Origin: Agrypnia vestita
Lineage: Eukaryota; Arthropoda; Insecta; Trichoptera; Phryganeidae
Assembly (NCBI GenBank): GCA_016648135.1
Contig: JADDOH010000154.1
Location: 1 to 64,000 of the forward strand
Length of the DNA stretch: 64,000 nt
Direction: 5' to 3'
Positions 53,484 through 64,000 of the stretch are shown piece by piece. The notes below the pieces were generated by a model. That model searched no databases, was not told where the DNA came from, and worked only from the letters and a program-made list of their open reading frames with translations. Numbering within the stretch: position 1 is the first letter of the stretch; the number at the start of each line of letters is the position of its first letter. The position numbers and the translations under genes are program-made.

Positions 53484-53591
53484 TATAAACATGACATGAC
53501 TCGGACGAGACGTGTTGCGCGTTGTTGTGACTGCGACCCACCTAATATCCGCGCACGAGCCACCCATAGTTTGGGAAACGCTGCTCTAACA

Positions 53592-54296
53592 GGTTCTTAA
53601 ACATTGATACGAAAAGCCTCCGATCTTGGCTTTTGTCGAGCGATTGTGGTGGAAATTACTAGTCCCCATTACGTTAACTGCCTATCTAACCGATGTATTA
53701 CTGTTTTTATGTTTTTAGTGATGGCATTTTAACCGGTGACGTACTAACCGTTATGTCGATGATTGTTAACTGATTTTTCGCAATTTGATGGATAACTATC
53801 GGTACCAGATAACATTTATATCTCATAAGTGGTTAAAATATTGGTTTGACCATCATTTTAGTACTCAGGTTTCAATATGTCATAAGTGACTCTGATAGAC
53901 AGTCATTATTATTGATTGTGATGTCTTTCTTCTTCCTAGAAGGATCTGTCTGAAATTCTGGGAACGACAATGAATCACCAGAATGTTATTCTTGGTTTAT
54001 TTTGTTACGTACAGATTATAATAATATTCGCTACAAGGTATTATTACAATAGCGGTTTCGACTTAGCTCTCCAAGTCCGTGCTTTCTAACTTTTGTCCTT
54101 CTCTCATGTATCTCCCGTCCCTTTCACGCACTCGGCCAGACGTATCTTCTAGATACATAAAATTTAATTATTTTATTTTTAACGAGACATTATTTAAAAC
54201 TCGGCCGAATATCCCACTTGCAAATAAACATTTAGTGTACCAATGCAACGTAATAATATAATGAATATATAAATAAAGAATTTATTTTATATGTAA
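53592..54296. other. Intron 3, no supported feature
   Basis: Nothing recognised in about 700 bases. Confidence 0.4.
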
Positions 54297-54500
54297 CTAG
54301 CTGTAACCCGTCAAAAATGATGGTACTTTTACATGTCGGTTCCTTAGAAATAAGTATTTATTTATTTACATAAAAAAGAAATTAAAAAAAAGAATAAAAT
54401 AAAAATTAACTGTAAAGAAAAAAAAAATCTTTACAGTAAAACAGTCAGACGAATGGATGGACAGACAACGAAATTAATATAATTGGGATGTCATATAAAA
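54297..54500 (-). mobile_element. Helitron family H2, 3' end and body
   Basis: Minus-strand 3' end: hairpin of CCATCATTTTTGACGGG type, GTTACAG, then CTAG at 54297-54300 with T following. The body has GACGAATGGATGGACAGAC, as in the other H2 copies. 5' limit approximate. Confidence 0.65.
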
Positions 54501-55356
54501 ATATTTCTTGATAGAATACACTATTATAAAAAATAAATTTGATTTTTTTTTTCGTCAAAATTCTGTTGATACCTACCCTGGTACGCTTGTCCCTGACGTA
54601 TCTTGCTTCGGATGCTTATTTTACTGTGGACTGTCAAAAAGTTTACATCTTATTCTCGAATATGAAAAAAAAATTATAAAAGGATGACATTGAGAAGATA
54701 AAGACAATCGCTGAAGGAGCTTAAAGCCGTACCGAGAGTTGCGTTCCTAAGTACTAGGATAAGTGTATTATATCTAATATATTTTGAAGGAAATAAATTT
54801 AATATTAATGAATAAATAAATATTTTTGTATAAACCACTACCTTCTGGTTGGTAGTACAAATTTAACTAACACTTTGTTACAATTTCTAACCGCAAAGTT
54901 AATGCTTTAAATGTTAATAATAAAATAAAGATTTTGTTTAGAAAAACAACAATTTATTGTATTTTTTTATTATACTTAGTACTAAATTCAGTTGTTGTCA
55001 ACTATTTTGTATAAATTTTCCGTCTTTTGTCATTCATTTCGTGCCCTGGCAAAATGTCACAGATTTAAAGAACTTTATTATAATTTTTTTGGTTGTTGAC
55101 GAGATTTTTTTCAGGACATGGAATGATCCAAGTTAAGAACCAATCGTTAAATAAATAATTTATTTTAGGACCAGCCGCAAGCATCAAGTGCATTTCGTTT
55201 CTTTTTTCGAGCACTCACGAAATATTATATTAGTTTTGAATAGCTGAATTAGTTTATTAGTGTTGTAACTTCAAATTAAATTAGTTTAATATGTGAACGA
55301 TTACTCAGATGGACTGGTAAATGAATTACATTCCTACTCTTCATTCAATAATCTAG
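54501..55356. other. Intron 3, no supported feature
   Basis: AT-rich; no gene or repeat ends recognised. Confidence 0.35.
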
Positions 55357-55358
55357 TA

Positions 55359-55730
55359 GAGTCCATTCACTTTAGGTAAGCCTTTTGCATTAGTGTAATA
55401 GTCCGTTTACAAAATCTCGTAACATTCTTTTTTTGAGTAAATGATAGACGCAAAAAATTCAAATTCTAAATAATAAATGTTTGAATTCTCCTTTGTTTGA
55501 CCTGAAAGCGACTTTTCCTTTCCTAATTTAAAAATATTCGTAATTTTGTAGTCACCGTAACTTTAAGCGAAAAATATTAAACAAAGAAACGACGCTCCGC
55601 TTGCCGGTCAGAGTGGTACTGGAGCGGCCAATGAAGTTGGTTTAAAATACGAATAAAATTTCACAATTTACGTGTTACAGAGGGTATTACTCACACTTAT
55701 GCAAAAAGCTTACCTAAAGTGAATGGACTC
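55359..55730. mobile_element. Tc1/mariner-type MITE (372 bp), TSD TA
   Basis: Ends GAGTCCATTCACTTTAGG on both sides (right reversed), continuing as a repeat of about 40 bp through TAAGC and TTTTGCAT. TA at 55357-55358 and 55731-55732. No coding sequence. Confidence 0.85.
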
Positions 55731-56403
55731 TACATACAAAAGTTTTCTTTTTACAAAACTGTAAGATTATCTACATTTTTTTTTAAATAATAATTGTGAA
55801 TCACCCATCATATTGCTAAGAAATATTTTGTTTAATCGTCGTTCAATTATTAAAAAAATATATAATAATGTAGGCTAACTATCTACGCTTTTTTCGAGAT
55901 ATCAAAATATATCACCACAATATCAATAGCTTTCTGTACTGATCTGACGCAACGTTTGCTTTTGAGCAATTTTTCTTTACAATCGACCGCATACGAAGAA
56001 TTGGTCTAGAAAATCTAAGTAAATGTCTGAAACTAAAACAAAGTGGAGCTCAGTCATACAAGCCTTCAAGACTTATTACAGAAGCTTACGTTTTCCTTTA
56101 AAACAAAAAGTTTCCAAGGGTGATTTAGGTGAATAGTTAATAGCAATAAACGTTGTCGACCAAAAAAGTTCTACATATTTTATACGTTAAAATATTTATG
56201 TTTTCTCAAAGTCTTTCAGTCTATCACCCTTAGAGAAATTTGAAAAAAAAGAAAAACTATCGTTTTCCGAATTAGACCGATGAGTACATTTTCAAATAGA
56301 TGCGGTAATAGCATAATGTTTTAAATATTTAAACATGCGCACGAAAACTGAAATAAACCTGTTTAATTAAATATCCTGAGCAGAAAGGGATATGCGAGAG
56401 GTA
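55731..56403. other. Intron 3, no supported feature
   Basis: Nothing recognised. Confidence 0.35.
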
Positions 56404-56967
56404 GAAAAAAGTAACCCATAAAAATCAAGTTTTTATTATACTCCCTTTCTTTGTAAAATATAAAAACAATCAAAGACGAATTAAAACATATAACATAACA
56501 CTAAACTTACAGTAATTTAATATATTTCTAAAATGTCAGATGTTTTGAGGTTTGATAAGACACTTCTTGCTTTGAAGATTAAATTCTAAAAACATTTGTC
56601 AGTCAATTTAGATTTTCAAATTCGTAGTGAAGTACCTTTTATGTATGCCGACGGAGTAATTCAAATTTAGAAAATATTCCGCGACGTTATCGGGCCGCCG
56701 TTGCTAGTAATCAAACTTTGGTAATGATTCCAATTTGAAAAAACCATTAAAATTTCTAAAAATCCAAATCATACTTTAATTATAATTTTTTTTAACGAAA
56801 ATTTGATAGATTTTTTTGATCGTCGCCACGAGTCTGCTTGCAAAGTTTCAGCTCGATTGGATCACGGGAAAGGGGTTAAAAATCGATCCAAAGTTTTTTC
56901 GTCAGATAAGCAGACAGGACGACAAGTAGAAAAGCAGACGCTACGAGTTAAAAGAAAGGGAGTAAAA
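56404..56967 (+). repeat. Repeat family F, copy 4 (long)
   Basis: Leader GTAACCCATAAAAATCAAG and TACTCCCTTTCT at the left; conserved block GCTTGCAAAGTTTCAGCTCG near 56836; right end GAAAGGGAGTA. About 250 bases longer than copies 2 and 3, because 56450-56720 is unrelated sequence. Confidence 0.75.
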
Positions 56968-57169
56968 ATGAGTACACACTGCACATTACAAAACATATTT
57001 TTGGTGGTGCGGTGGTTCTAATGTACGTGACTAATTATCGAAATGACCTTTGGAATTTCGTTCGGCACGTGTCTTCCCGACCTCCAAAATTTTCCGTTTG
57101 TGACATGTCTGGTGGAGCTAACTCCGCTCCAGGAATGGCACAGGATACGAAATAGGAGAGGGGATCGAC

Positions 57170-57770
57170 AATGGGCCCGCTTATGATTCATGTTGAGCTT
57201 AAGTACTCACTTTTGGTAGAGCAAGTTCAAAAAAGTTTCTAATATATCTCTACATGAGAGAGTACGGGCATTATCCTTGGCTTTACCCAACCGAGTTACT
57301 CCAGGGTACTCTTGGCTACTACAGTTTAGAGACTAGAAGGAATGTGTATCTGATTACGCATTTTTATCGATTGTTGCGCGGTATGATTGATAATCCTGAA
57401 ATTATGTGGAGCATTGGTTTGTATGTTCCCGATAATTACCTAAGACTTCAGCATAGATTGTTTCACATTCCAATAATACAGGACCAACCTGCCGATGGTT
57501 ATGCCTGTTGGAAGAGCTACTGCTATGCTGAACAATATTACTCTGGATATCGATCTGTTCCATGTCTCTGAGAGAGTATTCCGAAGCAGGATTCTCCTAC
57601 ACCTTCGATGTGAATGATTTTATATATGTTTAATATTTGCTTTTGTTTATATATCCTTATATAAATCTAACTTATTTAAAACATTTACGAATAAAATTTT
57701 GTATTTGTAATGTAAATGTTATATTAAAAATAAATAAATTGAAATTAAAAAATTGAATTGAATTGAAAAT
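57170..57770 (+). pseudogene. LINE C-terminal fragment (same family as 12986-13400)
   Basis: Plus strand reads LKYSLLVEQVQKSF, then MREYGHYPWLYPTELLQGTL, GYYSLETRRNVYLITHFYRL and LRGMIDNPEIMWSIGLYVPD, ending SVPCL and a stop at 57571. A 3' region follows with a (GAATT)n tail at about 57745-57768. Its last 55 codons show the part missing from the minus-strand copy. Confidence 0.8.
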
Positions 57771-57804
57771 GTTCATGCAAGAGATTTCGTCTCGAGATAA
57801 TCTA

Positions 57805-57943
57805 AGGCCCAAATCAGAGTCAATACTTAGATGATTTAAAGGTTAAGGTACGCCTTAAAAGCGTATTTTTCAGTACAAAGTAACACCTTTAAGGTATACC
57901 TTAACCTTTAAATAATCTAAATATTGACTGTGAATTCGGATCT
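57805..57943. mobile_element. Palindromic MITE (139 bp), TSD TA
   Basis: Arms of about 55 bp: AGGCCCAAATCAGAGTCAAT and, reversed, AGATCCGAATTCACAGTCAA, continuing through TTAAAGGTTAAGGTA. TA on both sides (57803-57804, 57944-57945). The centre CAGTACAAAG is unpaired. Confidence 0.78.
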
Positions 57944-58089
57944 TAGAGATCATTTATGAGATCCTTTTAAGACAGCTTTGCATCTTGCACCCACCTTCTG
58001 CCTGGACTAAATGGAAACATTGTTATTATTAAGAGGTTTTAAAAAACAATGAAACCTTTCCACCACATTTTTTTAACTAAATCAACTAA

Positions 58090-58121
58090 CAACCCAGGCA
58101 ACGACGGGTACAGACAGCTAG
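58090..58121 (+). mobile_element. Helitron 3' tip (third type)
   Basis: CCAGGCAACGACGGGTACAG then ACAGCTAG before T, the form of Helitron end common in Lepidoptera (from memory). The rest of the element is not recognisable. Confidence 0.5.
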
Positions 58122-58194
58122 TTATACGTACATATAAAATTTAATGTCTGTCTGTCTGTCTTTCTATCTACACCGTTTGTCTGATCTGCAATTT

Positions 58195-58500
58195 TGGAAA
58201 GGTGCTTATTCTTTAGGACCCGGCGGATAATTTAATTAACCCTGATATATTCGTTTTTACTGTACAAATCTACACCGTCCAACTTACCTCACCCAAATTT
58301 TTCTATATTTATTTTTAAGGACCCGGCAGGTAACATAGGCGACATTTCCGCCTTCTTCCTTTTCCGTATCTCCTCCACCCGATATATTTTCTGTACGTAT
58401 CTACCTACACCTTTTGATCGATCTGACCCAAATTTTGCATACTTATTCTTTAAAACCTGGCGGGTAACATAGATGACATTTCCCCCCCCCCCTTTACCCC
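58195..58500 (+). repeat. Degenerate tandem repeat (GGACCCGGCGG unit)
   Basis: Three units of about 115 bp, each with TTATTCTTTAGGACCCGG or a variant, followed by TAACATAG(G/A)(C/T)GACATTTCC in the last two and TTTTCTGTA(C) spacers. Confidence 0.6.
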
Positions 58501-61239
58501 ATCCCCCCTCCACTGATAATTTTTTTGTATAAATCTACACCGTTTCACCATTCCATCAAACTGCAAACTTTCCCTAAACTTTCTTTAGCAAAATGTTATC
58601 TTATAAACCACTGATATTTCCTTCGTCAGTTGAGTGAACTATCTCCTCAGTAATCTTTTCGTCAGCAATGGATTCTAGCATTTTAATGCATTCTATTTGT
58701 CTGAATTTTTAAAAACAAAAGTTATATTTATCTGTTGTTCTGGGTGAGTGTTTGTCTGTTTGCGCACATATCTCGAGTCTCGAGTCACGTCGAATGTCTT
58801 GTTTGCGGTTTTGAGTTTTTGTCTCTTCCCTCTAATTTCTAAGTATATTTTATATAAAATGAGAATCTCAACTATTTTTTTTTATATATGCCACCGTATC
58901 TTATCTCCTACATATGGGCCTTTATAGTTGCAATCTGAGCCACTGAAGCTCGATTTTTAAATAAAATGTTGTTCGAAGTCACGCTTTTTTAGGCGCTTGA
59001 GGAGTAAAATGTTAGGATGCAAAGAAATATATTATTTACAACATGGAATCACGACGCACCAATCAAAAGCTTATCTGGCGGTTCTCAGAGTGATATTTAA
59101 CCAATAGCAATTCTTAAAAGTGGGGACATGATTTCGTTTGAAAATACTGTTATGAAAATTGCATGTGCTCCAGGCGCGATTTTTGCTGTTTGTTTTTTTT
59201 ATTTGCTGATGTATTTTTCAAAATGTATATTATTGTAATCAAATTCATAATGTGTCATACATATCTGAAGAGTTCCAACGCAAGGTACATAACATAGCAC
59301 ACGGTTTTAATGTATAACAAAAAAGTATATCTTCTAATGTGCATAATTAAGTACGAGAGCAATTAAAAAAAATTAAATTAGGTTCTTAAATAATATTTTG
59401 TGTCAGTAGTAGATATACTCTTTCAAAAAACTGATAATGAAAAACCTCACTGATGAAGACGAATGTTCCTTAGTTTGTGTAGACTTTGGTTACTAATCTA
59501 CATCTATTATTCAGACCTTTTTACAATTTTATCTTTGACATTTACTTAAATAAAAAAAAATAGAGAAACAAGATTTAAATGTAATGTTTTAAAAACGAAG
59601 CAGTAATGTTTATCTTTAAACGAATTGTGAATACGTAGTCGAGATTGGAATTTATTCCAAAGTTTTTTCTTTTTAAAACAAATAATGAAATTCTGATGAA
59701 ACCTTAGATTCTCTTAACTTTTCTTTGGTTTCCTCATTTTTCTTTACGTTTTCTCCTATTAACTTTGGAGATATTTATTTTTAAATAAAGTGACCGTGAT
59801 TTTGACGTTGAATTTGACAACGTGATGAACGAAATCATTTATTTGACCGTGATTTTGAATGTAATCTATAGTCAAAAAGTTATTGTAACCATGATTGGTC
59901 ATTGATTATTCATTCAAAATTCGAAAAAATCAATGAACAATCATAGAATCCTAGAAACTAAACATCCAACACTTAAATCTCAGTTATCGATCATCGTTTC
60001 AATTGATTACCAATCACGGTTCTATAAAGTCTATCATCATCGTCATCCTCACTCACTGGCAATCCACTGCTAGATAAAGAGCCCCCTGAGCTTGAAATAT
60101 GAACAACTCATTTTTATTTATGCTTTAATATTATAATTATTTTACATTATATTACATTTTAATGATATCCTTTAGCCAGGTCTATTCTCCAATACACGGA
60201 TTTCTGTATCTTGCTATTCCGCGACAATATACATTCAAATTTCTTAAATAATATGTCAGGATATAGAAAATGTGGAAAATGTGTAATGGAGTATGAAATA
60301 GAAAAATTCAGGTTATATGTTGACCTTACAACGTGGAATAATATTATTTGACGCTAGACATTGAGACGACCTTGCTTGGTTCCCTGACTTGCAGATACCA
60401 ATAATAATAACATAAAACGGAGACACTGTGTCTGGAAGAATTCATCCATTCGAGACCGAAATCCAGCATCATAACATTACACTTTTTTCAAGTCATTTCA
60501 CAGGGGTTTATTTAAATGACTTAATTTATATTATAGTTATTTCAAAAATAAAACCATTAGAATGTTGACATTTAAAACACAAATACGTACTTACTCAATT
60601 AATTATTTATAAATACAATAGCAGGAAATATATATATTTCTAAAATGCATAGAAAATGCGCTATTTAATCGCCATTGTCATTAGCCGTTGTCGGTCTAAT
60701 GCTGGAGAACGCCTCTACTTTATTTATTTATTTAAGGTATTTAAAAAAGTTATCGTGCCTATGGGAGATAAATGAAACATAAAAAACCATTAAAACTTTT
60801 ATTTATTACACACTGAAAACAAATTTAATCTGAGCACCATTCTTAAATTTACACTTGACTTTTCTAGAATATTTTACCCAAATTCCCATTAACTCACGTC
60901 ACTAGAATCTTCGCAATGCTTTTTTTTTATCGCAAGGTCGTCTCGCTCAATTTCGCACGTAAGTACTCACTCGTGCCGGATGTCTGTCGCTTGGTTTCCG
61001 TCTCTGTTCAACTCGCGCGGTTCACTTTTCTGTGGCGTAAGCCCGCTGTCAAAAATCACTCTGACGCCACGCGCGCTTGCTTGCTTTCGGCCATGCGACT
61101 AGAACGTTCGACTAGTGTCTACATATTTCTAGTGTTTTTTAGTTGTTTCGAGAATAGTGTTCAGAGAACGGTGTTAGAGAGAGAGATGAAAGAGTGACTA
61201 AGGGTAATGCAAGTGTAAACAGCAAATGCTTAGACCAAG
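58501..61239. other. Intron 3, no supported gene
   Basis: About 2.7 kb, mostly AT-rich. 60890-61200 is more GC-rich and has a 93-codon plus-strand frame, which I do not recognise; it may be the 5' part of a retroelement. Confidence 0.35.
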
Positions 61240-61790
61240 TGAACAAGTTTGATGCGTCTGGGAAACATATTTAGTAGAGACGGCAAGGCTGATAATGATA
61301 TCGAAAGGAGAGTGACAGCGGGTAACAAAGTAAATAGCGCTCTGAATTTCTGAATGCAACTACGGCCTATAAGAATCTGTCAAAGGGAGCAAGACTAGCG
61401 GTATAAGTAGCTGATTTATGAAAGTGAAACCTGGAATTGGCCAAAGATTTTGGTCAATACAATGAGCAATGAACAAATTAGAAATTAATGTAATGTTTTA
61501 ATGAAGTGCGATAGATTGAATAAAGAAAGGAGTGTTGAGGTCATGTGAGTGTATGAGGTGAGTGTTGAAGGCAACAGGAATAGAGGGCGTCCGCGAAAGA
61601 CCTAGCACGATCACATACTACTAGTATTGGAGCCTAGTTAAGCCTCAACCACCACAGAGAATGAATGAGAAGATTATTGAATGTAGCCGAAGCAATAATG
61701 GTATTCCAAGATAGAAAAATATGGCGTTTTTATCCTCTCTGCTTTGCTCTGCGGGAAATCGGCGTAATGTTTTGTTAGTTAGTTAAATTC
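61240..61790 (+). pseudogene. LINE C-terminal fragment, strongly decayed
   Basis: In shifting frames reads GNIFSRDGKADNDIERRVTA, then GNKVNSALN, YESETWNW, RNRGRPRKT-HDHI and FILSALLCGKSA. The order matches the family at 6690-7330 (YLGSIVTKDNDTSVEIGKR, RGRPRKTWHDQI, LSAYPRGE). It ends in (GTTA)n near 61780. Confidence 0.72.
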
Positions 61791-62774
61791 AAGATTCATG
61801 TGAACTGTTTGGGAAGCTTCGATAATGCGCAGTTACCATTGTTTTAGACTCTTGTGACAATATGTTTACTTTCTCCTTAACTAGACGAAAGTCAGTGCTA
61901 AAAGAGACATGCGACAGTATCTGTAATTTTGTCACTCTCTCTGGCATTCAGCCAATCATTGCTGTCGCTCGCAATGTCGCATTGCAATTGATTCGCATTG
62001 AATCGAGATTTTTGGCATTTCTATATCATTGTTGTCTCATAGATAGAATTTAATAAATACATATTCTATCGGTTAAATATCTCTGTGTCATATGCATGTC
62101 TTATGCGATCTAAGCTTTAAAGCATCAATGATATCCAGATCAAATCTAACAGACAACAGACAATGAAAAAGAAATATGCATCCTTCAATTACAGAAAACA
62201 CCATTTATAACTATCCATATTCACTTAACTTGTAAAAACCCACTAGGGCATTGTTAAATAAATAAATATAAATAAATAAATAAATCTTTGTAACATTGCA
62301 AATGTAATAGAATAATTAATTTTTTAGCTGTATGAATGTTTTAGAATTTAGAATAACAATGCGAATATTAATGCAATAATAGTTGAAGAAAAATATACAA
62401 GCCAAATATAAATAAATTAAAAGACTTAAAATACAAATAGATAAGCGTTTTACATACTTCTTCGATAATAACAAGAAAGTTTTTTCACATTATAAATATA
62501 AACAATAACAAATACAAAAATTAATATGTGTTTCTTGAATAACTAATAAAGAACTAAGGTTATAACAAAATTAAAAGTAAAATATTTTATAATTTCTTAA
62601 AACAAAAAGAATTTAGTTATTTATAATATTAAATTTTTCTAATTTCTAGTTTATCTAACTATGTTATTTGTACATAAAATTTGTTTTCGTTCAAGATTTT
62701 TTTTTCAACTTGAGGTCAATAATTCTTATACGTACAAATATAGGTATTAAGAATTATGCATTTTCGAAATTATA
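61791..62774. other. Intron 3, no supported feature
   Basis: AT-rich. An (AAAT)n run near 62255-62283 could be a retroelement tail. Confidence 0.35.
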
Positions 62775-62992
62775 TCTATGTGACAGAAAGAGTCATTAGA
62801 CGGCTAATCTCTATCTATCTGTCTGTCTGTCCGTCCGTCTGTCCCCGTAACTTCGTGTAACGTCCGTTATTTTTAACATAATTTTTTTTTCGATTTTTTT
62901 TTTACAATTTCTTTTTTAATGAAATAAATGAATACTTATTCCTTGGGAACTGCCATGTAAAAGTACCGTCATTTTTGACGGGTTACAGCTAG
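62775..62992 (+). mobile_element. Short Helitron, family H2 (218 bp)
   Basis: 5' TCTATGTGACAGAAAGAG after A. A CTGTCTGTCTGTCCGTCC run follows. The 3' end is hairpin CCGTCA-TTTT-TGACGG, GTTACAG, CTAG at 62989-62992, followed by T. Shares its 3' end with 36862, 37290 and 54297. Confidence 0.7.
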
Positions 62993-63139
62993 TTTTAATG
63001 ATTATTTCAATATTTTTATGAATTTTTATTTTAAAAAGAACTGTTCATAGTACTTGTACAAGTAAATATTGGTTCTTTGTTTATGTGAATCATCATAAGC
63101 TATTTACAATACAATGAATATAGCCACAGGACTGTTAGT

Positions 63140-63365
63140 ACGTCTTTATGATAAACTTTGTCGTCACTTCCTGTTCCGCTCTAGCGGCAGGTGCGCGCAT
63201 CCGCTCCGACAGCAAATCGATTTCCGCGAATCTGCTTGAACTTGAATCAATCGTGAAGGTTGCGTAGGTTCGTGCCTTTCTCCAAGTCCGCACCCCGTGC
63301 CCACCCTGTTACGAGACACATGTCACCGCGCTGAATAACCGTAGCTGTGCGCTGGGGAAATGAAA
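63140..63365. other. GC-rich island in intron 3, not identified
   Basis: About 225 bases markedly richer in GC and CpG than their surroundings, with no long frame. It could be a conserved regulatory segment, an untranslated exon, or old element sequence. Confidence 0.3.
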
Positions 63366-64000
63366 CCTGACATGAATTATATTTCTTCTATTTTATCACC
63401 ACACATTTCTGCAATTAAATAATACTGATATTTTTTCTATATCTTAAGTTTGTTCACTATCTAGGTATTCATTAATTTTCTTGTCTGTCTGTTACAAACC
63501 AGCGTTTTAAATCTTATTTCATATTATAAATATTTGTATATTATATCATATTTATTATCGGTATATATTTAGTACCTATATAATACATTAAAAAGCATTA
63601 AGGCGCCATGGTAGGTACATGATTCACGTTTTTGCAGTCTGAAGAGTCAAATTAGTGTAAAGTTCTCGAATCTTGTTGCCAAAATTATAGCTAACAATGC
63701 ATTTAATTAATTTTATTATAAAAGGTTCATTTACTCTTAAAGCATTTGTTTAAAAAAGTCAACAAAATACTTTGTGATTATCACAAATAAAATATAATCC
63801 CGAAGCACCATTTAAAATTTCTAGCAATAGAGTTATATTTGGTACACTTTTTCTCGAAATATTTGCACATAAAGACCATATATTCTTTTATATTCAAACA
63901 GTAAGCTCGGGAGAAAACATATTATTATTTACGAAAAAAATGTGTTTACTGGAAAGAATTAGATACTGAATAACTAAAAAACAAATATATTAATACAAAT
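63366..64000. other. Intron 3 to window edge, no supported feature
   Basis: AT-rich; nothing recognised. The next PMCA exon is not reached. Confidence 0.4.

Larger units (their letters stand above)
51519..53583 (-). mobile_element. hAT element with 8-bp TSD, split by mariner copy 3
   Basis: Ends CAGTGGTTCCCAAAGTT (left) and, reversed, CAGCGTTTCCCAAACTA (right), typical of hAT (Charlie-type). Flanks CTCTGACA (51511-51518) and CTCTAACA (53584-53591) match at 7 of 8 bases. Without the 1286-bp mariner it is about 780 bp, so it is an internally deleted hAT that keeps only the C-terminal transposase fragment. Confidence 0.9.

Noticed and set aside
52995..53567. Host ZBED5/FAM200-like gene
   Set aside because: It lies within hAT terminal repeats with an 8-bp duplication and lacks the N-terminal and catalytic parts. 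A transposon remnant is simpler.

Overview
This window is eukaryotic, almost certainly from an insect and probably a moth or butterfly. The AT-rich background is packed with decayed transposons. They include mariner, hAT, piggyBac-type and Helitron elements, many LINE 3' ends, and a short (CCTAA)n run, which is the insect telomere repeat. The lepidopteran assignment is an inference from the style of the repeats.

Only one host gene can be supported: a plasma-membrane calcium ATPase (PMCA, P2B-type ATPase) on the + strand. Three coding exons are visible at 21899-22059, 39988-40179 and 41622-41742. They join in frame into the first 157 residues, covering the cytosolic N-terminus, membrane segment 1, an acidic loop and membrane segment 2. 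All have consensus splice sites. Intron 1 is about 17.9 kb, intron 2 about 1.4 kb, and intron 3 runs at least 22 kb past the right edge. The rest of the pump lies outside the window.

Layout. 1-21.8 kb, upstream of the first coding exon: three nested or adjacent mariner, foldback and TIR elements; a LINE with a 770-codon uninterrupted reverse-transcriptase ORF (10.0-12.7 kb); and many LINE tails. 22-40 kb, intron 1: a 503-bp Helitron with dense heat-shock-element-like arrays right after exon 1; hAT and Harbinger-like MITEs; a 49-bp minisatellite; a solo LTR; and a 723-bp Helitron that carries a tRNA-Arg-like sequence. 40-64 kb, introns 2 and 3: piggyBac-like and 3-bp-TSD MITEs; a 3.5-kb Helitron that keeps helicase motifs but has lost its Rep nuclease; a hAT element split by a mariner; and more LINE ends and Helitron tips.

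The most informative results concern element ends read directly from the sequence. Two Helitrons (35824-36546 and 43170-46686) share both termini, which joins a coding copy to a short derivative. Two Helitron families carry the compact-hairpin heptamer GCGAAGC near the 3' end on the element's own strand. Two foldback elements of about 672 bp have clean 3-bp target duplications. One mariner is uninterrupted with all three catalytic aspartates. LINE families are named only as LINE reverse-transcriptase fragments where the clade cannot be settled by eye.
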